Shown: in pieces, positions 16,365 through 25,120 of the stretch
Position numbering within the stretch: position 1 is the stretch's first letter
Layout: the number at the start of each line of letters is the position of its first letter
Assembly (NCBI GenBank): GCA_021826025.1
Contig: JAKBBG010000002.1
Coordinates: forward strand, 1 to 64,000
Origin: Pseudomonadota bacterium
GTDB lineage: Bacteria; Pseudomonadota; Gammaproteobacteria; Burkholderiales; Ferrovaceae
Length of the DNA stretch: 64,000 nucleotides
Direction of reading: 5' to 3'
The notes under the pieces: generated by a model
Told to the model about the DNA's origin: nothing
Seen by the model: the letters and a program-made list of their open reading frames with translations, nothing else
Databases searched by the model: none
Made by a program: the position numbers and the translations under genes

Positions 16365-19064
16365 ATGGTGCATATCACCGATTTGTTTACCCGGCTCGCC
16401 AAGCGTCAACCCGCATCGCAGGTGGCGGGCACCAAAGTGGCGAGCCTGTTGCTGGAAGCATCCGGCCTCGACACGGAATTCGCGCTGCATCGCCTGGACA
16501 GCTCCTCCGAAGGGCTGCTCGATCGCGAAGCCGAAGACCGGCTGCTCGCCTACGGGCCGAACGCCATCGTCCAGGAAAAGCACAAAAGCCCGCTGCGGCA
16601 GCTGCTGTCCCATTTCAAGAACCCCCTCAACATCCTGTTGCTCACCCTGTCGGTCCTGTCCTTCTACCTGGGCGACAAGGAGGCGGCCACCATCATCGCC
16701 ATCATGGTGGCCCTGAGCATCACCCTGACGTTCGTGCAGGAATACCGTTCCAGCAATGCGGCGGAGCGCCTGCGGGCCATGGTGAGCACCACGGCCACCG
16801 TGCTTCGGAAGGACCGTCGCAGCGGCGTCCCGGACGAGGTCAACCGCTATTTCAACATTCATCTGACCCCCCACGGCCCGCAGCGCCGCGAGGTGCCCAT
16901 CGACACGCTGGTTCCCGGCGACGTCATTCTCCTGTCGGCGGGCGACATGATTCCGGCCGACGTGCGCCTGCTCAACGCCAAGGACCTGTTCGTGAACCAG
17001 TCTTCCCTCACGGGAGAAGCGCTTCCCGTGGAAAAATTCCCCACGGCGGAAACCGGCAGCCGGAAGGATCCCCTGCACCTGGGAAACATCTGCTTCATGG
17101 GAACCAACGTGGTGAGCGGCACGGCATCCGCCGTGGTGGTGCTCACCGGGTCAAAGACCTATTTCGGCACCCTGGCCCAGATGGTGAGCCAGGAGCGACC
17201 CCTCACCAGCTTCGACCGGGGCATCAACCAGTTCACCTGGCTCATGATCCGCTTCATCCTGGTGATGACGCCCCTGGTGTTCCTGATCAACGGCTTCACG
17301 AAAGGGGACTGGATGGAAGCGTTCCTGTTCTCCATGGCGGTGGCGGTTGGGCTCACGCCCGAAATGCTGCCCATGATCGTGACCGTGAATCTGGGGAAAG
17401 GGGCGCTCGCCATGTCGCGCAAGAAAGTCATCGTCAAGCGCCTCAATTCCATCCAGAACTTCGGCGCCATGGACGTCCTGTGCACGGACAAGACGGGGAC
17501 GCTCACCCAGGACAAAATCATCCTGGAAAAACACGTGGACATCTACGGGCACGAGAACGAGGACGTGCTCGAATATGCCTATCTCAACAGCTTTCACCAG
17601 TCCGGCCTCAAGAACCTGCTGGACGTGGCCGTCCTCGAATACGCCGGATTGAACGAGCAGCTGCGGGTCGGCGCCAATTACCGCAAGGTGGACGAAATTC
17701 CTTTTGATTTCCAGCGCCGGCGCATGTCGGTGGTGGTCGAAGGCAAGGGACGCCATCTGCTCATCTGCAAGGGGGCCGTGGAGGAAGTGTTTTCCTGCTG
17801 CACCCACGCGGAAGTGAACGGCGAGCGCGTGGCGCTCGACCCGTCGCACCTGGAAAAACTGGTCCAGGTCACGCGCGAGCTGAACGAAGACGGGTTTCGC
17901 GTGATCGCCATCGCCTACAAGGAAACGCTGCCGACCACGACGAGCTACAGCATCGGCGACGAATCCGAGCTGATCCTGGTGGGGTATATCGCGTTCCTGG
18001 ACCCGCCGAAGGACAGCGCCCGGGAAGCGATCGCCGCCCTTCACCGGCACGGGGTCCAGGTGAAGATCCTGACCGGGGACAACGAAGTGGTGACGCGCAA
18101 GGTGTGCCACGACGTGGGGCTCAAGGTGGATCACATCCTGCTGGGGTCCGACCTGGAAAGCATGGGCGAAGAACAGCTGGCGCAGGCGGCGGAACACGTG
18201 ATGGTGTTCGCCAAGCTTTCCCCCGCCCAGAAGGCCCGGGTCATCAAGGCGCTTCACCTGCGCGGCCACGTGGTGGGATTCCTGGGGGACGGCATCAACG
18301 ACGGGCCGGCCCTGAAAACCGCCGACGTGGGCATTTCCGTGGATACCGCGGTGGATATCGCCAAGGAGTCCGCCGACATCATCCTGCTGGAAAAGAGCCT
18401 GATGGTGCTGGAGGAAGGGGTGATCGAAGGGCGAAAAGTGTTCGGGAACATCGTCAAGTACATCAAGATGGGCGCCAGTTCCAACTTCGGGAACATGTTC
18501 AGCGTGCTGGGGGCAAGCGCCTGGCTGCCGTTCCTGCCCATGCAGGCGATCCAGGTGCTCACCAACAACCTGCTCTACGATTTTTCCCAGACCGCCATTC
18601 CCACCGACCACGTGGACGAGGAATACATCGCCAAGCCGCGCCGCTGGGACATCGGCAACATCACCCGGTTCATGCTGATGGTGGGCCCGATCAGCTCGAT
18701 TTTCGACTATGCCACGTTCGCACTGATGTATTTCGTCTTCAAGGCGACCACGGAAGCGCAAAGCAGCCTGTTCCAGACCGGCTGGTTCGTGGAATCGCTG
18801 CTGTCCCAGACCCTCATCATCCACATCATCAGGACGGGCCGGATCCCTTTCGTCCAGAGCAGGGCAAGCCTGCCGCTGGTCTTGACGAGCATCATCATTT
18901 GCACCGTCGGGCTGTGGCTGCCGTATTCGCCGTTCGCCCACGCCCTGGGATTTTCCCCGCTGCCCGCGCAGTTCTGGCCCTATCTCGTCGCCATCCTGCT
19001 CAGCTATCTGACCCTGGCCCACCTGATGAAAACCTGGTTCATCCGCCGTTACGGCCTGAACTGA
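16365..19064 (+). CDS. mgtA: Magnesium-translocating P-type ATPase (MgtA/MgtB)
   Basis: P3B-type ATPase for Mg2+ influx across the inner membrane. The 899-residue protein has the actuator motif TGEALPVEK, the phosphorylation site DKTGTLT (D375), and the hinge GDGINDGPALKTADVGIS near residue 640. The N-terminal and C-terminal membrane segments fit MgtA topology; NNLLYDFSQTAIP and the late membrane helices match the MgtA/B subfamily. The start is an ATG five bases after an 11-bp hairpin that covers its ribosome binding site, suggesting control at the leader. A helicase gene follows after 3 bases. Confidence 0.95.
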   Translation: MVHITDLFTRLAKRQPASQVAGTKVASLLLEASGLDTEFALHRLDSSSEGLLDREAEDRLLAYGPNAIVQEKHKSPLRQLLSHFKNPLNILLLTLSVLSFYLGDKEAATIIAIMVALSITLTFVQEYRSSNAAERLRAMVSTTATVLRKDRRSGVPDEVNRYFNIHLTPHGPQRREVPIDTLVPGDVILLSAGDMIPADVRLLNAKDLFVNQSSLTGEALPVEKFPTAETGSRKDPLHLGNICFMGTNVVSGTASAVVVLTGSKTYFGTLAQMVSQERPLTSFDRGINQFTWLMIRFILVMTPLVFLINGFTKGDWMEAFLFSMAVAVGLTPEMLPMIVTVNLGKGALAMSRKKVIVKRLNSIQNFGAMDVLCTDKTGTLTQDKIILEKHVDIYGHENEDVLEYAYLNSFHQSGLKNLLDVAVLEYAGLNEQLRVGANYRKVDEIPFDFQRRRMSVVVEGKGRHLLICKGAVEEVFSCCTHAEVNGERVALDPSHLEKLVQVTRELNEDGFRVIAIAYKETLPTTTSYSIGDESELILVGYIAFLDPPKDSAREAIAALHRHGVQVKILTGDNEVVTRKVCHDVGLKVDHILLGSDLESMGEEQLAQAAEHVMVFAKLSPAQKARVIKALHLRGHVVGFLGDGINDGPALKTADVGISVDTAVDIAKESADIILLEKSLMVLEEGVIEGRKVFGNIVKYIKMGASSNFGNMFSVLGASAWLPFLPMQAIQVLTNNLLYDFSQTAIPTDHVDEEYIAKPRRWDIGNITRFMLMVGPISSIFDYATFALMYFVFKATTEAQSSLFQTGWFVESLLSQTLIIHIIRTGRIPFVQSRASLPLVLTSIIICTVGLWLPYSPFAHALGFSPLPAQFWPYLVAILLSYLTLAHLMKTWFIRRYGLN

Positions 19065-19067
19065 CCG

Positions 19068-21014
19068 ATGGGACCGATGGAACGCGTTTTCGGGTCGGAA
19101 GGCACGCTGGCCCGCGCCGTTCCCGGGTTTCGGGAGCGTCCGTCCCAGCTCGCCCTTGCCAGCGCCATCTACGACGCGTTGCAGTCGGGCCGCTCCCTGA
19201 TTGCGGAAGCCGGAACCGGGACGGGAAAAACCTTCGCCTACCTGGTTCCGGCCATGCTTGCGGGGGGCAAAGTGATCGTGTCCACGGGCACGAAGACCCT
19301 GCAGGACCAGCTGTTCAAGCGCGACATTCCGGCCCTGCGCGAAGCGCTGCGGCTGCCGCTCACCGTGGCGCTGCTCAAAGGCCGCAACAACTACGTCTGC
19401 CATCACCACCTGGCCCAGGCGCGGCTGGAGGGGCGATTCCGGGATCGCAGCGACGTGGCCGACCTGCAGACGGTCGCCGCCTTCGCGGAGTCGAGCGCGA
19501 GCGGGGACATCGCGGAACTGACCTCGGTGCCGGAACGTTCCGGCGTCTGGTCCCAGGTGACATCCACCCGGGAAAACTGCCTCGGACAGCACTGCGAACA
19601 CCACGCACGCTGCTTCGTGCTGGCAGCCCGCCGGGAGGCCTTGCAGGCCGATCTCGTGGTGGTCAACCACCACCTGTTTTTCGCCGACGTCCTGCTGCGC
19701 GACGAAGGCGCCGGCGAATTGCTGCCCCAGTGCAACACCGTCATTCTGGACGAAGCCCACCAGCTGCCTGACACGGCTTCGGCGTTTTTCGGACGCTCCT
19801 TCTCCACAGGCCAGCTGATCGACCTGGGGCGGGATGCGATGGAATCTGCGCTGGCCGCTTCGGTTGAGCTGGGGGACATTGCGGACGCCGCGGTGGCCCT
19901 GCAGAAATCGGCCAGGGACCTGAGGCTGTCCATCCCCCTCAAGGAAGGCCGGCTGGCGGCCGGGCAGTGGCACGGCTATGCCGACTTCGAGCCGAAGCTT
20001 CGCGGCGCGCTCGCATCGCTCACATCGCTGTGCGAGTTGTTGTCAGCCCAGGAAGAACGTTCCGAGGAACTGCGCGCGGTGGCCGCCTCGGCCCGATCCC
20101 TGCTCGACGAAGGGCACCGCTGGACGGACCCGGAGGAAGGGGATCTCGAAACCGTGCGCTGGGTGGAATGCTTCAGCCAGAGCCTGCAGCTTCATGCCAC
20201 GCCCTTGTCCCTCGCCAGCGTTCTCAGGCCGCACTGGCAGTCAGCTCCCAAATCCTGGATTTTCACGTCGGCCACCCTCTCGGTGAAAGGGGATTTCACC
20301 CATTACCGCCAGGAAATGGGGCTTGAAAGCGTGGAGGCCCGCTCCTGGGAGAGCCCCTTCAATTTTGCCGACCAGTCGCTCCTGTACGTACCGCGCAACC
20401 TCCCCCAGCCGGCCCATCCGGATTATGTCCGGGCCGTGGTGGAAGCGGCCTTGCCCGTCCTGAAGGCGAGCCGGGGCCGTGCCTTCATGCTGTTCACCAG
20501 CCACAGGGCGTTGAAGGAGGCCCGCGACATCCTCGCGGAACACATCGAGTCCCAGGGGCTCCCCTTTACGCTGTTCCAGCAGGGCGAAACGGCGAGGCAC
20601 GAGCTGCTGCGGCGCTTTCGCGGCACCACCGGGGCCGTTCTGCTGGGCACCAGCGCGTTCTGGGAAGGGGTCGACGTGAAGGGGGAAGCGCTGTCGGCCG
20701 TCATCATCGACAAGCTTCCGTTCGCGCCGCCGGACGATCCGGTGACGGCCGCGCGCATCGAAGCCATGAACCGGGCGGGGCGCAACGCTTTCATGGAATA
20801 CCAGCTGCCCCAGGCGGTGATCGCCCTGAAGCAGGGAGCCGGGCGCCTGATCCGGGATGAGCAGGACCGGGGCGTGCTCATGCTGTGCGATCCCAGGCTG
20901 CTTGAAAAGTCCTACGGGCGCAGGATCTGGATGAGCCTGCCCCCCATGCGGCGCACGCGGGAGCTCGCCGACGTGGAAGCCTTCTTCCACGGGGAGGCGG
21001 GTCAGGCCGGCTGA
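19068..21014 (+). CDS. XPD/DinG-family ATP-dependent DNA helicase (YoaA-like)
   Basis: Superfamily 2, 5'-3' iron-sulfur helicase of 648 residues. Walker A GTGTGKT is at 49-55. Cysteines C111, C171, C176 and C182 are spaced as the [4Fe-4S] ligands of the XPD/DinG group. The DEAH box is at 228-231. The C-terminal motif VI appears as QGAGRLIRDEQDRG. The length and compact layout resemble YoaA more than DinG, whose role is replication-fork or damage repair. Start is the ATG at 19068, with a second ATG at 19077 equally possible; neither has a strong ribosome binding site. It ends with a 13-base convergent overlap with envZ. Confidence 0.88.
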   Translation: MGPMERVFGSEGTLARAVPGFRERPSQLALASAIYDALQSGRSLIAEAGTGTGKTFAYLVPAMLAGGKVIVSTGTKTLQDQLFKRDIPALREALRLPLTVALLKGRNNYVCHHHLAQARLEGRFRDRSDVADLQTVAAFAESSASGDIAELTSVPERSGVWSQVTSTRENCLGQHCEHHARCFVLAARREALQADLVVVNHHLFFADVLLRDEGAGELLPQCNTVILDEAHQLPDTASAFFGRSFSTGQLIDLGRDAMESALAASVELGDIADAAVALQKSARDLRLSIPLKEGRLAAGQWHGYADFEPKLRGALASLTSLCELLSAQEERSEELRAVAASARSLLDEGHRWTDPEEGDLETVRWVECFSQSLQLHATPLSLASVLRPHWQSAPKSWIFTSATLSVKGDFTHYRQEMGLESVEARSWESPFNFADQSLLYVPRNLPQPAHPDYVRAVVEAALPVLKASRGRAFMLFTSHRALKEARDILAEHIESQGLPFTLFQQGETARHELLRRFRGTTGAVLLGTSAFWEGVDVKGEALSAVIIDKLPFAPPDDPVTAARIEAMNRAGRNAFMEYQLPQAVIALKQGAGRLIRDEQDRGVLMLCDPRLLEKSYGRRIWMSLPPMRRTRELADVEAFFHGEAGQAG

Positions 21015-22333
21015 GCGGGCGTTTCGCGCGGCAGCTCGATGCGGGCTTCAAGCCCTCCGCCATTGCGCGGAAGCAGCTTGAAGGTGCCCCGGTGCATGCC
21101 GATGATGCGGTCCACGATGGCGAGCCCCAGCCCGGCTCCGGGGTGGCCGCTGCGGGAAGATTCGCGCCGGGTGAAGGGCTGTATCAGCCGTGTGACTTCC
21201 TGGGGCGGAATCCCGGTGCCCCGGTCCAGAACCGACAGGCGCACCAGGCCGTTGAACGTTTCCGTCCGGATGCTGATGGGGGGATCCCCGTAACGCAAGG
21301 CGTTTTCCACCAGGTTGGTGATGACCCGTTCGATGGCCCGGTCGTTGATCATGGTGTCGTCCGGCGTGAAGCTCAGATCCAGGGTCACGGGATAGTTCCG
21401 GGCGACGAAACGTTCGTACGTCGCGCGCACCACTTCGTTGATGCTGCCGCGGGAGAGCCAGTTTTGCGGGTTGTCCCGGGCAAAATCCAGAAACTGGTCG
21501 ATGATCCGGTCTATTTCCTCCAGATCCTGGACGAGGGGGTCCAGGGCGTTTCCGTCCTTGGGCGACAGCAGCATTTCAAGGCCCAGACGCAGACGCGCGA
21601 GGGGCGTGCGCAAATCGTGGGACACTCCCGCGAGCATGATGGTGCGATTCGACTCGAAGGCCCGCAGCGCCCGCTGCATGGTGTTGAACGCTTCGCTCAG
21701 GGCGCGGATTTCCTGGGGCCCAGGAGGTTCCGGCACGGGGGTCGGGGTTTGCCCCTGCGCGATGCGGTGCACGGCGGCGGTGAGGTCGTGCAGGGGCTTG
21801 TTGATGCGGCGCACGCCCCAGTAAACGCCGACGACGGAAATGCAGATCACCACCATGAGCATGATGGCCCATTTGACGGGAAATCCGGAGTCGAAACGCT
21901 GGCGCTGGGTGACGTACCAGTATTCGCCGCTGGGCGTCTTGAGGGAAATCCAGGCTTCCGGTGAGTCGCCGCGGTCAGCCACCAGAACCCGGGTGTCCGG
22001 GGCGATCTGCCGTTGCAGGCGCTCCTGCAGGCGAAACAGCCGGGTGTCCGGATCCGGGGGGATTCCGTTGTCCTTCGGCAGTGCGGTCAGGATGTGCCCG
22101 CCTTCGCTGTCCTTGTAATTTTTGACGAAGGCGGCGCGCTGGTCCTTGGGCATCACCGAAAGGGAGGTGACGATGGTCTGGATGTGATTGGCGCGGTCGT
22201 CAAGCGCCCGTTCCAGCAGCGGGTGGACATAAAACTGTCGAATGACGAATGTGGTGGCCAGTTGGGTCAGGAGGACGGACAGGACCACGACCAGAACGGT
22301 GCGCCCGAACAGGGAGCGCGTGAAAAAACTCAT
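21002..22333 (-). CDS. envZ: Osmosensor histidine kinase EnvZ
   Basis: 443-residue inner-membrane sensor kinase that phosphorylates and dephosphorylates OmpR. TM1 is about 12-31, then a periplasmic domain, TM2 about 154-173 and HAMP about 174-225. The H box VSHDLRTPLARLR carries the phospho-accepting H239. The N box is NLVENALRYG and the G box GAGLGLAIVDRI. The HDLRTPL motif and pairing with OmpR identify EnvZ. The ATG overlaps the ompR stop (ATGA), giving an ompR-envZ operon. Confidence 0.93.
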   Translation of the reverse strand: MSFFTRSLFGRTVLVVVLSVLLTQLATTFVIRQFYVHPLLERALDDRANHIQTIVTSLSVMPKDQRAAFVKNYKDSEGGHILTALPKDNGIPPDPDTRLFRLQERLQRQIAPDTRVLVADRGDSPEAWISLKTPSGEYWYVTQRQRFDSGFPVKWAIMLMVVICISVVGVYWGVRRINKPLHDLTAAVHRIAQGQTPTPVPEPPGPQEIRALSEAFNTMQRALRAFESNRTIMLAGVSHDLRTPLARLRLGLEMLLSPKDGNALDPLVQDLEEIDRIIDQFLDFARDNPQNWLSRGSINEVVRATYERFVARNYPVTLDLSFTPDDTMINDRAIERVITNLVENALRYGDPPISIRTETFNGLVRLSVLDRGTGIPPQEVTRLIQPFTRRESSRSGHPGAGLGLAIVDRIIGMHRGTFKLLPRNGGGLEARIELPRETPAQPA

Positions 22334-23061
22334 GGGCTGTCGTCAGGGACGAAAACGTAGCCGAAGCCCCATACGGTTTGGATGTATCGGGGCTTGCCCG
22401 AATCCTCTTCAATCAGGCGGCGCAGGCGGGAGATCTGCACGTCGATGCTGCGGTCGAACACTTCGTGTTCCCGGCCGCGGGCCATGTCCATCAGTTTTTC
22501 GCGCGACAGCGGATCGCGCGGATGGCTCACCAGCACGCGCAGGAGGGCGTATTCGCCGCTGGTCAGGCTCACGGGGGTCCCATCGCGAGTCAGGGTCCGG
22601 TTGGCCAGGTTGAATTCGAAGGGGCCGAACTTGACGAGGCTGCGGCCGCCGTTGAGTGCGCCGGGCGCGCTGGGCAGCGTCGATGCCGGCTGGCGGCGCA
22701 GGACGGCATGCACGCGCGCGAGAAGTTCCCTCGGGTTGAACGGTTTCGAGAGGTAGTCGTCGGCCCCCATTTCAAGGCCCATGATGCGGTCCACATCGTC
22801 CCCTTTGGCCGTGAGGATGATGATGGGGATGTCGTTGGATCCGGCCCGGATGCGCCGGCAGATGGAAAGGCCGTCTTCACCGGGCAGCATGAGGTCGAGC
22901 ACCAGCAGGTCGAAACGTTCCCGGGCCATCAGCCGGTCGAGGGCGGCCGCATCCGGCACCGCCTCCACGCTGAAGCCTTGTTCGTTCAGATAGCGCTTGA
23001 GGAGCTCCCGAAGACGCATGTCGTCATCCAGGACGAGGATCTTTTGTGGGCGTTTTTCCAT
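22330..23061 (-). CDS. ompR: Response regulator OmpR
   Basis: 243-residue response regulator: receiver domain with DDD at 12-14, phospho-acceptor D56 in VLDLMLPGEDG and the conserved SKPF lysine, then a winged-helix DNA-binding domain with VFDRSIDVQISRLRRLIEED and the terminal TVWGFGYVF. The ATG at 23059-23061 starts the canonical N-terminus; the open frame further upstream runs over tsaB and is not coding. First gene of the ompR-envZ operon, divergent from tsaB across about 190 bases that contain an inverted repeat. Confidence 0.95.
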   Translation of the reverse strand: MEKRPQKILVLDDDMRLRELLKRYLNEQGFSVEAVPDAAALDRLMARERFDLLVLDLMLPGEDGLSICRRIRAGSNDIPIIILTAKGDDVDRIMGLEMGADDYLSKPFNPRELLARVHAVLRRQPASTLPSAPGALNGGRSLVKFGPFEFNLANRTLTRDGTPVSLTSGEYALLRVLVSHPRDPLSREKLMDMARGREHEVFDRSIDVQISRLRRLIEEDSGKPRYIQTVWGFGYVFVPDDSP

Positions 23062-23250
23062 GTTGCGGATGTTAGCCGCCTTGGCGGCGAAGGGCCGTTT
23101 CAATTTGTAACTCCTGGAGTTTGGCACAGTGTAGCCGAGTGCTGCAGGCAAGGCAGCAGGATCGGCCGGATGATGGCATCCGGGGTGGCGTGGGATTATG
23201 ATGCCGGTTTTGGCCGAAGGTTCCTTTCGGATCAGACGGGGAGCGACCAG
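23062..23250. promoter_or_regulatory. ompR-tsaB divergent intergenic region with inverted repeat
   Basis: About 190 bases without a gene. It holds a perfect 13-base inverted repeat, AACTCC-T-GGAGTT at 23109-23121, about 50 bases upstream of the ompR start. On the plus strand there is a -10-like TATGAT at 23197-23202, 49 bases before the tsaB start. The repeat could be a regulator site for ompR, but I do not recognise its owner. No convincing -35 boxes are seen. Confidence 0.35.
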
Positions 23251-23931
23251 TTGGGTTTGAATCTGCTTGCGTTGGAGTCGGCGACGGGACACAGTTCGGC
23301 CGCCCTCTGGCTGGAAGACCGGGTGTCCGTCCGGCGAAGCGCCGACCAGCCCCACTCCGAAACGTTGCTGCCCCTCGTGCAGGCGCTTCTGGAAGAATCC
23401 GCACTGTCGCCAACCGCGCTCGATGCGGTGGCGTTCGGCGCGGGCCCGGGCGCGTTCACGGGGCTGCGGCTCGCCTGCGGCGTGGCGCAGGGCCTGGCCC
23501 TGGGGCTCGGCATACCGGTCCTGCCGGTTTCCACATTGATGGCGCTGGCCCAGGCGGCGGCCCAGCCGCGCGTGCTCACCCTGCTGGATGCGCGCATGGG
23601 GCAGGTCTATTGCGCTGCCTACGAGCGCGACGGCGATCACTGGGCGGTCCGGATCGAACCCTGCCTGTGCGATCCGGAGGCGCTGCCGCCGCTGCCTCCC
23701 GGCCTCTGGCTTCCGGTCGGAAGCGGCGCGGAAATGCTGGCAGGCCGGCTGGACGATGCCTGGCCGGAGCGCCTGCTGCCGGTTCAGACAGGCCTCGTTC
23801 CGGACGCGGCCCATATCGCGGTGCTCGCCGTTCAGGATTTTGCCCGCGGACGCGCGCTCCCGCCGGAAGCGGCAAGCCCCGTTTATTTGCGCGACAAAGT
23901 GGCCCTGACGCGGGCGGAACGTTCCGTCTGA
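23251..23931 (+). CDS. tsaB: tRNA N6-threonylcarbamoyladenosine protein TsaB
   Basis: Partner of TsaD/TsaE in forming t6A37 on ANN-decoding tRNAs. The 226-residue ASKHA-fold protein has the N-terminal NLLALESATGHSS, HSETLLPLVQALL near 37-49, and GPGAFTGLRLACGVAQGLA near 67-85. The start is proposed as TTG at 23251, because GGGGAG lies seven bases upstream and no suitably placed ATG exists; TTG at 23257 is an alternative that would give the more usual MNLLAL. rimI follows after two bases. tsaB-rimI pairing is common. Confidence 0.9.
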   Translation: MGLNLLALESATGHSSAALWLEDRVSVRRSADQPHSETLLPLVQALLEESALSPTALDAVAFGAGPGAFTGLRLACGVAQGLALGLGIPVLPVSTLMALAQAAAQPRVLTLLDARMGQVYCAAYERDGDHWAVRIEPCLCDPEALPPLPPGLWLPVGSGAEMLAGRLDDAWPERLLPVQTGLVPDAAHIAVLAVQDFARGRALPPEAASPVYLRDKVALTRAERSV

Positions 23932-23933
23932 AC

Positions 23934-24386
23934 ATGACGCAGGGGCTGCCCGACATCACGGAGCTGCGTCCGGAAGACCTGGATGCCTTGCAGGACATTG
24001 AAAAAAGGGCCTACGCCGTGCCCTGGACCCGGGGAAACCTGAAGGATTCCCTGGCGGGGGATCACATCGGACTCGCTTGCCGCCACGAGGGCCGGCTTGC
24101 CGGTTATGCGTTCATGATGAAGGTGCTGGACGAAATGCATCTGCTCAATCTCACCATCGATCCCGACTGCCAGGGGCGGGGCTGGGGCCGTCTGCTCCTG
24201 GAGGCGGTCAAGGCGCGTGCCCGCGCCCTGGGCTGCGTGCGCCTGTTGCTGGAAGTGCGCCACGGCAACCAAAAGGCCATCCGTCTCTACCGTAACAGCG
24301 GCTTTTCACAGATCGGCTTGCGGCGCCAGTACTATCCGGGCCCCGGCGGTCGCGAAGACGCCATTGTCATGAGCAGCCTGCTGTGA
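23934..24386 (+). CDS. rimI: Ribosomal protein S18 N-acetyltransferase RimI
   Basis: 150-residue GNAT enzyme that acetylates the N-terminal alanine of ribosomal protein S18. Typical features are LRPEDLDALQDIEKRAY at the start, WTRGNLKDSL near 31-40, LNLTIDPDCQGRGWGRLLL (acetyl-CoA loop) and the terminal LEVRHGNQKAIRLY with GFSQIGLRRQYY. Lies between tsaB and udg; its stop overlaps the GTG start of udg (GTGA). Confidence 0.93.
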   Translation: MTQGLPDITELRPEDLDALQDIEKRAYAVPWTRGNLKDSLAGDHIGLACRHEGRLAGYAFMMKVLDEMHLLNLTIDPDCQGRGWGRLLLEAVKARARALGCVRLLLEVRHGNQKAIRLYRNSGFSQIGLRRQYYPGPGGREDAIVMSSLL

Positions 24387-25120
24387 ACGGCAACGAAGCC
24401 CGCTGGCGCGAACTGGGCCTTTGGCCCCTGTGGGTCGGGCGCAATCCGGCGGCGGAGCGGGCGGAAACGCCCACCCATGCCGCGCAGCCCGCGCCCAGTG
24501 CGCCGGAGGTCCCGGACGGAGTGGCGGACATGGACTGGCCGGAGCTGGAGCAACAGGTCCGGCACTGCACCCGCTGTCCGCTGCATGAAACCAGGCGGCA
24601 GGCCGTACTGGGCGTGGGCGACCGCGCGGCGCGCTGGATGTTCGTGGGAGAAGGCCCCGGAGCGGAGGAAGACCTGCGGGGAGAGCCCTTCGTCGGGGCT
24701 GCAGGCCGGCTGCTGGATCAGATGCTGAAAGCCCTGGGCCTCGACCGGACTTCGAACGTCTACATCGCCAACGTCGTGAAATGCCGTCCCCCGCAGAACC
24801 GCACGCCCACGGAACAGGAGTGCGCCGCCTGCATGCCGTACCTGCAGCGGCAGGTGGCCCTGATCCGACCGTCCGTCATCGTGGCGCTCGGGAAAGTGGC
24901 GGCAGGGGCCCTGCTTGCCACCGACAGCACGCTGGGCGCCTTGCGCGGAAAGACGCACGATTTCAGCGGCATCCCCGTGGTCGTCACCTGGCATCCGGCC
25001 TACCTGCTGCGCACGCCGGCGGACAAGGCCAAAAGCTGGGAGGACCTGTGCAGGGCCCGCCGGCTGATGGCTAGTCTGTGTACTCCACGTGATGGTAGCG
25101 GCGATAGAGCAGGAACATGA
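24383..25120 (+). CDS. Family 4 uracil-DNA glycosylase
   Basis: Iron-sulfur uracil-DNA glycosylase that removes uracil from DNA. In the 245-residue protein, C62, C65, C134 and C150 (CTRC, KCRPPQNR and a later C) are spaced as the cluster ligands of the family. Motif GEGPGAEED (about 90-98) and the C-terminal WHPAYLLR are the active-site loops. An N-terminal extension of some 55 residues precedes the catalytic domain; such extensions are known in proteobacterial members. The GTG start overlaps the rimI stop. The last 50 bases overlap the convergent lplT gene, so the C-terminal tail is poorly constrained. Confidence 0.9.
   Translation: MNGNEARWRELGLWPLWVGRNPAAERAETPTHAAQPAPSAPEVPDGVADMDWPELEQQVRHCTRCPLHETRRQAVLGVGDRAARWMFVGEGPGAEEDLRGEPFVGAAGRLLDQMLKALGLDRTSNVYIANVVKCRPPQNRTPTEQECAACMPYLQRQVALIRPSVIVALGKVAAGALLATDSTLGALRGKTHDFSGIPVVVTWHPAYLLRTPADKAKSWEDLCRARRLMASLCTPRDGSGDRAGT

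Noticed and set aside
16330-16716. 128-codon frame starting inside the mgtA leader and overlapping mgtA out of frame
   Set aside because: Not conserved-looking as a protein. Its start could matter only as a translation event that opens the leader hairpin, which is noted there.
17151-19973. Long minus-strand open frame across mgtA and the helicase gene
   Set aside because: It spans two real genes, is rich in His, Gln and Arg as expected of a shadow frame, and shows no motif.
23122-23136. TGGCACAGTGTAGCC as a sigma-54 promoter
   Set aside because: The -24 half is good, but the -12 half lacks TTGC, so the match is insufficient.
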